64,000 nucleotides of DNA from Mya arenaria (Eukaryota > Mollusca > Bivalvia > Myida > Myidae), in the NCBI RefSeq assembly GCF_026914265.1, contig NC_069131.1, positions 3,135,501 through 3,199,500 on the forward strand, written 5' to 3'. The notes beneath the pieces were generated by a model that was not told where the DNA came from, searched no databases, and saw only the letters and a program-made list of their open reading frames with translations. Shown piece after piece: positions 45,095 to 55,559 of this stretch (its first letter is position 1; each line of letters opens with the position of its first letter). The position numbers were made by a program, and so were the translations under genes.

Positions 45095-48000
45095 ATGGAA
45101 TTTCTCTTGGGCAAAACTGCGGTACTCCTCTGCTGTTTACAGATTACATTTGGTAAGCGTTTTAAAAGTACACGCAAATCATTAACAAAAGAAACACAGG
45201 CGTTTGTTTGTGTTTTAACACAAAGATGTACCCTTTTCTTAAATTCATTTTATAGACCGATAGTTACTCTTAATTTATTTTTACTAGCATTTATTCTGAT
45301 TCTCTTCATATAGAGTTCTCGATTGTATGTTTTTCTAAGTAAATGTTATTGAAAATGGTTGGTGGGAGTAGAACCTGCGAAGAAATTTTCCTTTTCATTA
45401 ATAATCCAGTGTGTTCCCAAATGAAGCATCGTGTCATAATCTGCTATTGAAAAGTTTGCTTAAATGTCTTCCAAACGTCATTGTCTAACAAGCCACAGAT
45501 GAAACTTGATTTTCCAAAAAAGTCGATTCTCATAACATCCAGTAAACAAGCTGGTGTAATCAAGAAGAAAAAATCATTTTATGCAAATATTTTTTAATTG
45601 TGAATGCCCCGTGCGTCCTTTGTGCATCATTTTCGTACGCTGCATGCGTAGGTCTTTGAACTATGTGTTCAGCGTACTTAATCAAGAAACTTAAGGAATT
45701 CTAACTTCTGGCTATAATAACGAGGTTCTTTTCTGTTTAGAAGGGAAGTACATTTGTAACTGTACTGATTATACTCCAGGCTGTCGTTCCGGATGGATGA
45801 ACCACGGTACAAGCTGCTATCACTTTAGTCACGACCAGGAATCATGGATTGCAGCTGTGGTCAGCATCTATTTGTTCTTTTCCTTATAAAATAGTTTTTA
45901 AAAATAACAGAAATGGACAGTGCGTTCTTAAAGGGGCACAATAAAGGTAACATTTGATAGATGAGAACATTTTTATATATTTATTTATTTTAATGCATTA
46001 TTATGTTTTAATAAGTTGACTTTAATATTCAAAACGAAAAAGCATTTGATTTGTGTACCCCTCCCCCCCCCATATATATTAAGGCTTCTATGTTCCTGTC
46101 TGTACACAAATCATTTGCCTTTTTTGATTTGATCATAAAAGTCAAATGTTCAAAAAATGCATCAACATTTATTGTGCCCATTTTAATACTGTGGTCAAAC
46201 TGGCAATTTCCACGAAGCAAACTAGTTCTTTAGTTGACTTTTAAAAGTAGTTCTATTCAACTGTCAAAATTAATACGATTGTAATGAGGCATAACCGCTC
46301 ATGTCAAATTGAACGTCATAGTTGTCTTGCAGATAAGTTTAAGCAATGTATTAAAAAAAGTGTGTATCCTGACAAATACCGGTCGAAAATAAGAAAATAA
46401 TATCCGCAGACGATATGCGAGCGGATGGGCGGACGGCTGGTGGAAGTCAATGACGTGAATGAGTTTAACTTCCTGCAGAGCTATGTCAACATGTTCAAGC
46501 GTAAGTCCCTCATTTTTATACGTAACATGACGTGCTCTACATTAGAGGTAGGTCATAAAAGCCACCATCAGTAAGTTTGATGACCGATGGCGTATTAGCC
46601 ATCATGGGCAAGTTTGATCTGCCGGATGACATATAAGCCATCATGGGCAAGTTAAATGATCGATAACATATTACCATCATGAATAAGTTTGATGACCGAT
46701 GACGTATTAGCCATCATGAGCAAGTTTGATCTGCCGGATGACATATAAGCCATCATGGGCCAGTTAAATGATCGATAACATATTATGATATTAACCATCA
46801 TGAGCAAGTTTGATCTACCGGATGACATATAACGATATAAGCCATCATGGGCCAGTTAAATGATCGAAAACACATTAGCCATCATGAGCAAGATTGATGA
46901 CCAATAACACATTAGCCATCATGCGCAAGTTTGATGACCAATAACACATTAGCCATCATGAGCAAGTTTGATGACCAATAAAACATTGGCCATCATGAGC
47001 AAGATTGATGACCGATGACACATTGGCCATCATGAGCGAGCTTGATCATCCATGACACATTAACCATCATGAGCGAGATTGATGACCGATGATACATTAG
47101 CCATTATGAGCGAGATTGATGACCGATGACACATTGGCCATCACGAGCGAGCTTGATGACACATTAGCCATCATGAGCAAGTTTGATGACCAATAAAACA
47201 TTGGCCATCATGAGCAAGATTGATGACCGATGACACATTGGCCATCATGAGCGAGCTTGATGACCGATGAAACATTAGCCATCATGAGCGAGATTGATGT
47301 CCGATGATACATTAGCCATCATGAGCGAGATTGATGACCGATGACACATTGGCCATCATGAGCGAGATTGATGACCGATGACACATTGGCCATCATGAGC
47401 GAGATTGATCATCCATGACGCATTAGCCATCATGAGTTAGCTTGATGACCGATGATACATTAGCCATCATGAGCGAGCTTGATGACCGATGATACATTAG
47501 CCATCATGAGCGAGATTGATGACCGATAACACATTAGCCATCATGAGCGAGCTTGATCATCCATGACATATTAGCCATCATGAGCGAGCTTGATGACCCA
47601 TAACACATTGGCCATCATGAGTTAGCTTGATGACCGATGATACATTAGCCATCATGAGCGAGCTTGATGACCCATAACACATTAGCCATCATGAGCGAGC
47701 TTGATGACCGATGAAACATTGGCCATCATTAGCAAGACTGACGACCGATGACACATTAGCCATCATGAGCGAGCTTGATGACCAATAACACATTAACCAT
47801 CATGAACAAGATCGATGACCAATAACACATTAACCATCATGAGCAAGATTGATGACTAATAACACATTAGCCATCATGAGCGAGCTTGATCATCCATGAC
47901 ATATTAGCCATCATGAGCGAGATCGATGACCAATGACACATTAGCCATCATAAGCGAGCTTGATGACCAATAACAAATTAGCCATCATGAGCGAGCTTGA

Positions 48001-49095
48001 TGACCCATGACACATTAGCCATCATGAGCAAGATTGATGACCGATGAAATATAAACCATCATGAGTACGTTTGATGACTGATGACATATTAGCCATCATC
48101 AGCAAGTATGATAACCGATGACATATTAGCCATCATGAGCAAGATTGATGACCTATGACGTATTAACCACCAGCAGCAAGTTTAATGACCGATTTATTCA
48201 TGCGTTTTAACCGTGTTAATGTCCGCCTTGGTTGTAGGACATCTATCTCGTGCCTTTTAGTGGTTCACTGCCTTACAACGACGGAATATAAAATTACAAA
48301 CATTGTTTCAACTAGCAAATATATAAAAATAGAATTACACTATTTCTTACAATTTGGCTTGTTACACTATGAGAAAAAATACAAACGCATACAATTATGG
48401 ACCGAATATCATTGAATGGCGTTATTTCGCTAAAATCGATGTTCCTTACGCATATCAATCAAATATCATTTAATTATAACTGAAATAGATCATTCGGTGG
48501 TCATTATGTTACATATTTAATGATCTTAACGTGAAGGAAACACAATTATCCGTTATGTATGTATGTGACAATTATGTATGTGGTATCAAATCAGTAGACA
48601 AATCAGAACCGGACATACCCAGGTGTGTTTCTTATTTGTCTCCGTGGTTTAAGGTACATCTATATCAAACGGATAAATTACAGATCAGCAGTGCGGACCT
48701 GGACACTGAGGGCGAGTGGTTATGGCCAGAGTCTGATAAGCCCGCTGTTAAGGAATAAAGCAACTGGGAACCGGTGTGTGTATATTGATAATAGTCACAT
48801 CAGAGACAGACTTGCTTGATTATAAGTTTGTCAGCGAGATTGCGAATATTATTATTGAGCTCATCTATATAACACAGATAATTATTGGGTTGGCGGGACG
48901 GACCTTGAGAACGAGGGCGAGTGGGTGTGGCTAGAGTCTGATAAGCCCATGACTGGAGGATACAGTAACTGGGAGCCAGGAGAGCCCAACAGCTCCGGGG
49001 ACGAGGACTGTACAGATATGAGGCCCGGCCACCACGGCTGGAATGATGAGAAGTGCTGGGTGAACCTCAACTATGTCTGTGAGGCACAAGGGTAA
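45095..49095 (+). CDS. Secreted C-type lectin 2 (single CTLD), four exons
   Basis: Proposed coding exons are 45095-45152, 45741-45859, 46410-46500 and 48878-49095, with GT-AG junctions and matching phases (1, 0, 1), giving 161 aa. Exon 1 is a signal peptide (MEFLLGKTAVLLCCLQITFG). Exon 2 carries YICNCTDYTPGC, then CRSGWMNHGTSCYHF. Exon 3 (91 nt, the same length as lectin 1 exon 3) has TICERMGGRLVEVND. Exon 4 holds the rest of the CTLD in one piece: YWVGGTDLENEGEW, the EPN motif (WEPGEPN), GWNDEKC and YVCEAQG, then stop. Lectin 1 splits this last part with an intron. The GTG before the exon 2 donor is slightly unusual where the family often has an acidic codon. A strong donor-like GGTAAGA overlaps the stop, so a longer isoform is possible. 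Confidence 0.85.
46555..48190. repeat. 37 bp minisatellite in lectin 2 intron 3
   Basis: About 44 head-to-tail copies of a 37 bp unit, typified by GCCATCATGAGCGAGATTGA plus TGACCGATGACACATTA. Copies vary at a few positions (GAGATT/GAGCTT, ACACATTA/ATACATTA), and some are truncated or fused at the left end. Confidence 0.9.
48191..48665. other. Lectin 2 intron 3, right part
   Basis: AT-rich intron sequence between the minisatellite and a dead exon copy. No other feature seen. Confidence 0.4.
48680..48775 (+). pseudogene. Dead duplicate of the lectin 2 fourth exon
   Basis: Reads ADLDTEGEWLWPESDKPAVKE, stop, SNWEPVC, which aligns with the start of the exon 4 domain of lectin 2 (TDLENEGEWVWLESDKP, then SNWEP). 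It stops in frame and lacks the EPN/WND part. It lies about 100 bp left of the functional exon, inside the intron. Confidence 0.75.
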
Positions 49096-49861
49096 GACGT
49101 GTTGTAAACCGGGAGCGGGGGTGGGGGTGGGGCAGGTTAGCTTCACGAAGCCTCTCAATTATAAACTATATCCAGCCTTAACTCATTTTTTCGGATGCGA
49201 CAGCAATAATTAAGATCAGTGATACGCTTGAATGCTTCGATAAATGTCTGGTCTTTTGTCGCATTCCCTTGTTCTGCTATCCTTCCGTGTACTGGTGCAC
49301 TTCGCCGTTCCAACATTTGATTAGAAAAAAAATAATGTCGCAGAGGATATCATGAGTGTTATTATCTTTTATTAATACCGTTTATAAAAGTCACATTCCA
49401 ATTAATGAAGTTTTAAACATCAATGTGGTTATTGAACTTAAATTTGTAGTGTTGATGTATGACGGTCATTTGAACGGTTGATCTTGTCTTTGAAATAATT
49501 ATAATTAACCAGAAAATAGTATACATAGTGTGTACAACAATTCTTATTAAACTTATTACACAATTATTTTTTTGTAAATTTATAAAGGTATGTACAATAC
49601 CTTAAATGGTATAAATGGTATTTTTCAGGGAAGCAGTGAATGTTATCGGTTAATAAGACTAGGAAATACCGGTAATGGCTTGCGCAAAAGACAGTGTATA
49701 TACATACTAATATAATAATTTCAATGTACACTTGACAATAAAATAATAACAATGTATATAAAACAGTTCATTTATTTCATTATAAATAAGTGTCTGTTAA
49801 CTGATCAAAATTATATTGCAAACGTAAAACCTGGCAGAAATCCTATGCAGTTAAATGAATT
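49096..49861. other. Intergenic, no gene seen
   Basis: Starts with a G-rich tract (about 49110-49135, GGGGGTGGGGGTGGGG) just after the lectin 2 stop, then AT-rich sequence with no supported feature. Confidence 0.4.
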
Positions 49862-50440
49862 ACAATGACACACGGTTTGGGACAGGTTTAAATGTGAGTT
49901 TCCAACACCATCACCATAGTCATACGTCACTTCCTGCCCCGCGTGACGCGAAGAGGCATACGTGGGGAATATTGTTTGCAATTCTTACTGGGACTAATGA
50001 CAAATTGGGCTCACAAGAATGGCTGATGAACCTCCCGATATTGCCTCTGTAGCGGGGATAAATGTAAGTACAACTAACACCAGAAGCAAGGTGCTCTTTG
50101 AGAACAAACAAGCAGTTTTTGTCACTGTCATTCAGAGAAGTTGCTATTTTACGTGCTTCGATTTCGGAACATATTTCTCCCGCGTAATCACACAAAAATT
50201 GTCCGCGTTTGAAGCTTTCCAGGACTCGAACACAAAATCCTTTGCGACTGTCTTCAAACACTGCATGTGGCTTCGTTCTTGACACACCCGTCCGCGGCGT
50301 ATAACAGTCCGTATTTCACACAGGGGCACGTCCTACCCTCGAAATTGTCACAATCGATTTCACAACCACAGCCAGTGGCGTTCTTTACGAAATCGTCCGG
50401 GTTAATCCCAGGACCGGGTATATTGCACGGTACATACTGA
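49862..50440 (-). pseudogene. SET-domain (SETMAR-like lysine methyltransferase) pseudogene
   Basis: In minus orientation a cysteine-rich pre-SET stretch (about 50436-50290, with YVPCNIPGPGINPDDF and a C-x-C-rich run) is followed, in another frame, by a SET core from about 50280. The core has KGFCVRVLESFKRGQFLCDY, AGEI and the hallmark GNIGRFISHSCEPN, then VPVRI. Near 49945 the frame breaks again, and the expected EVTYDYGDG continues in a third frame. Two shifts and a missing stretch between pre-SET and SET indicate a pseudogene. The order and motifs resemble the SET half of SETMAR; no transposase part is visible. No introns are seen in the surviving stretch, compatible with a retrocopy. Confidence 0.75.
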
Positions 50441-51348
50441 AACTAAAGTCACAGGTACTATAGCACTTGAAATCGTAAAATTTGAGAACAATGATTTACA
50501 AAATTATTTCGGTATGTTCATGATTTATATGCAATAAAACGTTATGATACCTAAGGGCACAGCACCTCGTAGCAAATGGCGACACTTATCTGGATTTAAA
50601 GTCGAGCAGCGGGCAAAACTAGATTTTAATTTCATAGAGTGTTGGGCTATATTTACGTATTGACTCTGACAACAGAACTTATAGCACAAGTTTCATGTGC
50701 ATATCTTGAATAGCACAGGTTAAAGTTTTTACCAGTAAACGCTGAGGCTATCACAATACTTAGATTTCTTGTCTCACAAAAACAGGCAATCTAAAATGGT
50801 AACTTTCTTTTTCTTTTTTTTGTTAAGGGAGGTAAGCGCTGCAAAGAAATCTGTGTAGATACAAATCTAATAGTATAATGTAGCCGACTTAAAAATAGTT
50901 TGCATTTTATAAAGATCGAAATTTAAGCATGCATTCAACTCACATCGTTATGAAGATTATCTGTTAAACTTTCCTCATTCATATATATCGGAAAGTTTTC
51001 ACATCCCTGCGTTAAATCCATGGTAACGTTATACACTCAGCCAATTTTGTGGCTATTCACCTGAAAATGCACCAGGCCGATTCGATTGATGAATCAGAGT
51101 AAACCTCACTTTAATATCACCGTTCAAGCAGGATTTATTTTGTATATTGTTTCGCAATAGAAATCACGACTTGTGTCTAAATTCAGCTCATGAGTGTGGA
51201 ACCACAATACAATACTTAGTTTATGTAAGAAACATATGTTTGTAATGTAATGTAAAGTACGTCCTGTGAGCCGAAAGTCTTATCTATAGGCATACTGACA
51301 TGAATCAACGTGTTAAAATTATTTCTTAATATGCTGTATAATCCGACA
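50441..51348. other. Intergenic, no gene seen
   Basis: AT-rich; no supported gene, RNA or repeat. Confidence 0.4.
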
Positions 51349-53831
51349 TCAAGACGTGTAGTGCTTAATTCCATGGACAACGCCGACTATCACAGCGTAG
51401 AACAGGATCCCACACATGCACGTGAGTAGCACGAGGAACCGCGCGCGACCGTAGCTGTGTTTCCACGTTCTCAGATCGCCATCTGCATACGCCTTGTTTG
51501 CCTAGAATTATAATAAATTTATATATAAAAATGTGCATGCATAAATGTTCCAGGTAGCCCCCACCCCAGAATGTTAAGGACTCCGTTCGACCCACCAACG
51601 TCAAATCCTGCATCGTCTAATCAATTTATTGGTCAAATATGATAATTTGAGAAGAGCGAAAATAATTCAAAATAGTACGGGGGACAACCTCATTTGCGAG
51701 ATGAAATAGCTTCTCTTGGTTCGTCAGTCTATTTAACTATATGTGGATCGGCACCAACGAAGGCATTAAGTTGCATTATTTATAAGGCTACAACGCTCCA
51801 CAATAAATCGGTGAAATCTTATCTAGCCGTCCTTGGTACAACGAGATATTTACTTTTACTTGATATATTATACGCAGTGAAATAGGTGCTTATATTTCAT
51901 CTGAAGCTTACTTGAAGTCTACTTCACAAAATGCATGCAAATAACAGGGTTGAAATACAATTATTAAAAGTTACAATCCTGATTCCACTATATCAAGTTA
52001 AATACCAAGTTTTAGTTCGATCTTTTCTTTACTCAATAACTCAAATATCGGAACGGTAACATGTAGAATGGGCGTAAAAGTTCTATTTTGCGGATAAATC
52101 ACACCGTTTTTCACTTTATTTATTATTGAACGTTGTTCTTGTTAACGTGGTACAGAACAATTACGCCATCCGCAAATCGCGTTATGTAATTTATTCACTT
52201 GTTCTGTTTAGGCCATATAGGAGTTGATGAAAATACGAATACAAAGAGAACGCGTACACTCTCAGACATTGTACAAAGCTTTGTAAGCTTATCTCAACAG
52301 GCAAAACTTAACTATAATCCAAAATTCATAAAATACAAACTTCATTTACAGCCAATGAAATTGAAAATAGGGAATCATTAAGTACTAGACTTAATCATTA
52401 AGAATGTCAACTTTCGCGGGTGTTTAAGGGTCCGCCCACTGCCGTCTCATCCAATTCACAATCACTGCGTCAAATTTTGCATTGACAATGTGCCAGGCAA
52501 TGATGCTGTATTCTAAGTCAGTTAGATGGCATGAATTCGCTTCTCCGACTCCACCCATTCTTAACCATTAATATTTTAATTCATGTAATCTAGCTATTAC
52601 TTAAAATTTATAGCAGTGTCCAGCTTACCTTTCTGGCGTACACGAAGGCGGCAACCCCTGTCGGCGGGAAGCAGAAAAACGCAGTGATGGCTGCCGGAAC
52701 TACCCAGTCCGTCGGATTTTGGAGCTCTGTAAGGTCATCCAGGTCAGTGAACGTCGGTTCCGTCGGCGTCCGGATAGGCGTTGGTGATTCAGCGGCTTCG
52801 TGGATAGGTGGCTGAATTGTGAATCATAAATATAACGTGCTTACTAGTATATTACGAGGCTGAACAAGGACGGGGAATTTAATGACGTTTCCATTTAAAA
52901 AGAGTTCGTCATCGTTTACAAGAGTTCGTCGCGGCTCCGTCGGCGTCCGAAAAGGGGGCGGGGTCTTAGCTGTATCTTTGTCGTGCGGTAATATATATGC
53001 AAGATAAAAGGAATGATACAAATGCAGTTCTTCACATAACGTTTAAAAAAGTAACATTTGCAACGCCGGAAGGACGAGACCGCCGACGGTGATTCGGCTT
53101 GATATTGGTGAAGGAACTAACTAGAGTTGAAAGTATGGCCCGGATGTTGAAACTCCATGTAATTATGTGATATGCGGTATCAGTCATGTTATAAGACATT
53201 TCCTAACAGCATTGTACTATCATGAAAGTGTATAATGTATGCTGCGATCATGAAGTATATGTCATCTTGGCGAGATGTAAAAACTCCAGGAGTAACGCTT
53301 CATGATGATTTCAAATTGTTAAAAAGGGTAGTACGAATCCTTTATTAGCACTAATACTGTTCATGCCCAGTCTTCCGATTGCAGGAATGATTCACATTCA
53401 ACCATTTAAAAGAGCTCTGACAACATTAAATCAATTAGAGGGATAACAGCCGCCGAATTTACATCAAATTCACTAATTTGTTTTATTCAGAAAGTACTCT
53501 TAAGGTTCGCGCATGTGCACATGTCGATCATAGAGAAATACGATAGGAATTTCGCGCCGAACACTGAATTATGAAGACCTGCAGACTTAAAAATAGAAAA
53601 CCGAAATAAACACTAGCTTTATCATATATTAAAAACTAACAAAAACATAAAACACGAAAACGTATGTTTTTGAAACTTCATAGACATTATATGGTTTAGG
53701 TAAATAGATATCATGTAATTTAGGTAGGCTTGTATTACAATTTATGTTTTAAACTCATGTACGTGCATTGGTCTTACCTCTCCCGGTGTTTTCGTACTTT
53801 GAACAGCTAAAAAAGTTGGGTTAAAATCCAT
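51349..53831 (-). CDS. CD225/dispanin-family transmembrane protein, three exons
   Basis: Proposed coding exons (minus) are 53831-53778, 52811-52629 and 51501-51349. All junctions are GT-AG and phase 0, giving 129 aa. Exon 1 supplies MDFNPTFLAVQSTKTPGE. Exon 2 has a proline/threonine-rich segment (SPTPIRTPTEPTF), then the first CD225 half: NPTDWVVPAAITAFFCFPPTGV and AAFVYARK, a membrane-associated helix. Exon 3 has the conserved ANKAYADGDLRTWKHSYGRA and a second hydrophobic segment (FLVLLTCMCGILFYAVIVGV). This pair of hydrophobic segments around a conserved loop is the CD225 layout found in IFITM, PRRT and related dispanins. The cellular role of this member is unknown. A decayed copy of the exon 2 region lies in intron 1. 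Confidence 0.85.
52850..53095 (-). pseudogene. Decayed duplicate of CD225 exon 2 region in intron 1
   Basis: In minus orientation it reads TPPPFRTPTEPRRTLVNDDE, resembling SPTPIRTPTEPTFTDLDD of the functional exon 2. A further patch near 53070-53095 matches the DNA around AAGCCGAATCACC. No CD225 core follows. It could instead be an alternative cassette exon for the cytoplasmic segment. Confidence 0.5.
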
Positions 53832-54564
53832 GTCCACGTTTTACATGAATATTCCGGTAATGTCAAACACATTCATTTTTGAGTGTTCTGGACTGGATAT
53901 ATTTTGTAATATTATGAATTCCTAGAATTAATTTGATATTGCTCTGGCTTTCGTTAACTGTTCCAACGTTTTCAATTTTGAAATATTATCTATTACAAAA
54001 GTCCAGTTGTCACGGATTTCACTCAATTGAAAAGAAAGCATTTTGTAATACACCTATCATGTATAGTATTATTTACGATTCATTTCACAATGTTATGTGG
54101 TAAGTGTACATTTTATACACTGTGACAGCGGTGAGTAGAGTTTCATTTTAATCCCGTTTTATTACGTCAATTTATAATTTGCATTGAATTTTAAAAATAA
54201 AATGAATTGTTTTTGCCCAATTTATTGCATTGCCCAATTTATTACAAAGTCACATATTTCTTTAATCTTTATATATATATAAAGAGCACTCTCAGCTCAC
54301 TGAGTTAGAACATTATAATCACTTCCCTGTAAACAGTAGACAAAGCAGATATACACTTATACCGGTGAATATATTCTTCTATATTTTGAACCTTAATTTG
54401 TTGTATAAGTCGTAAACCTAATCATTTATTTTGCGTTTACAATATATAGCCGGTTGTGAGAGTGTTAAGTCTGCCCACGTCTTTTTGAAGATACTTCCTA
54501 GTTCTGAACTAACACGCCACGTTTAAACCACTCAAACACGGGACGGAACGTCGAATACTAATTT
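53832..54564. other. Non-coding, upstream of the CD225 gene
   Basis: AT-rich. The CD225 promoter and any 5' untranslated exon should lie here. No clear element was seen. Confidence 0.4.
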
Positions 54565-54798
54565 TGTAACGTGCGAGACCAACAAACACCAACAGGTCCC
54601 TTCAGAGAAAAGCTTGCTCCACACTGAAGGGGTCCATTTGTTTTAATAAACAGTAAATTCTCAACCCACACAGAGACCGGGCTTTTTTATAATTTGCATA
54701 TTACCAACCAAGTTAACATACGTATTATGAACGTACTTCCGTCTATAACGGAATGTTATCTAAGAACTCACATCCGCCGCCAATAGCGGACCGTTACA
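54565..54798. repeat. Repeat B copy 1 (234 bp)
   Basis: Begins TGTAACGTGCGA and ends GCGGACCGTTACA, with a 7 bp inverted terminal match (TGTAACG/CGTTACA). A second copy of the same length is at 59611-59844 with high similarity, including TTTGCATATTACCAACCAAG. It could be a solo LTR of a small element or a MITE. Target duplications are not clear. Confidence 0.7.
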
Positions 54799-54964
54799 AT
54801 ATTGTTTGTCGAAATTTTGTATATCGCATGTGTATATTATTTTCAATAAAATACGATTATACTAAACATGGAACGTTCCTGGGTTTAACCAGGACTGAAT
54901 ACACCATTCTAACACTGCTACCCTATAATGCCGAGCGCCAGGCAAGAAAGCTATTTTAATGCCT

Positions 54965-55100
54965 TTCAGTGCGGCGCGGTCCGGGATCTAGCCCGGGAAC
55001 TTACGGGGCGGAGGCTCTTCAGCTGAGCTAGTTTTGCAGTAACTACCCCCTTTTGGCAACAAACCTTCGGGGTCCCACGATGTAGCCAACTAGGCCCGGG
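54965..55100 (-). repeat. tRNA-derived SINE remnant
   Basis: Minus strand has an A-box-like TAGCTCAGCTGAAGAG (55030-55015) and a B-box-like GTTCCCGGGCTAGATCCC (54999-54982). The acceptor stem does not form convincingly, so this is a SINE head rather than a tRNA gene. Confidence 0.45.
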
Positions 55101-55410
55101 TAGACTTTATAAACACGGACAAAAACAGCTAATGTGAATAAACGACGTAGTTATCCCACATCACTATATTGAAGGACATGTATACATGTAGCGCAATCGG
55201 CTCATCCGAATCTATTCATGTATGTTTGCCATATATATGTCGCTGTAAACCCTGATATTAAGTGAAGTCACCATATATCGAAAACATAGATCGTATAACC
55301 TGTCTATAATGTGAAGTTATTTATTAAAGTAAGAAGGTCAAATGAAACTAAGGGTAATCACGATATTTTACCCTATATTTCACAGTTTGCTTACAAAATA
55401 TATAGAGGAT

Positions 55411-55559
55411 ATTTGTTTATTTCAGTGTAAGATCGTATTTTATTTCACGAGTGTCATAGAAAAACATATTTTCACGAGTGGCGAAGCCACGAGTGAAAAT
55501 GTAGTTTTTTTATGATCACGAGTGAAATTAAATACGATCTTACACTGAAATAAACAAAT
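55411..55559. repeat. 149 bp palindrome (foldback)
   Basis: Arms of about 72 bp meet at 55481-55487 (GCGAAGC). The outer 25 bp (ATTTGTTTATTTCAGTGTAAGATCG) match perfectly in inverse. The inner part has scattered mismatches around repeated CACGAGTG motifs. Non-coding. Confidence 0.8.

Noticed and set aside
46555..48190. CRISPR-like array
   Set aside because: Units are contiguous with no unique spacers, the host is eukaryotic and the array lies in an intron. It is a minisatellite.
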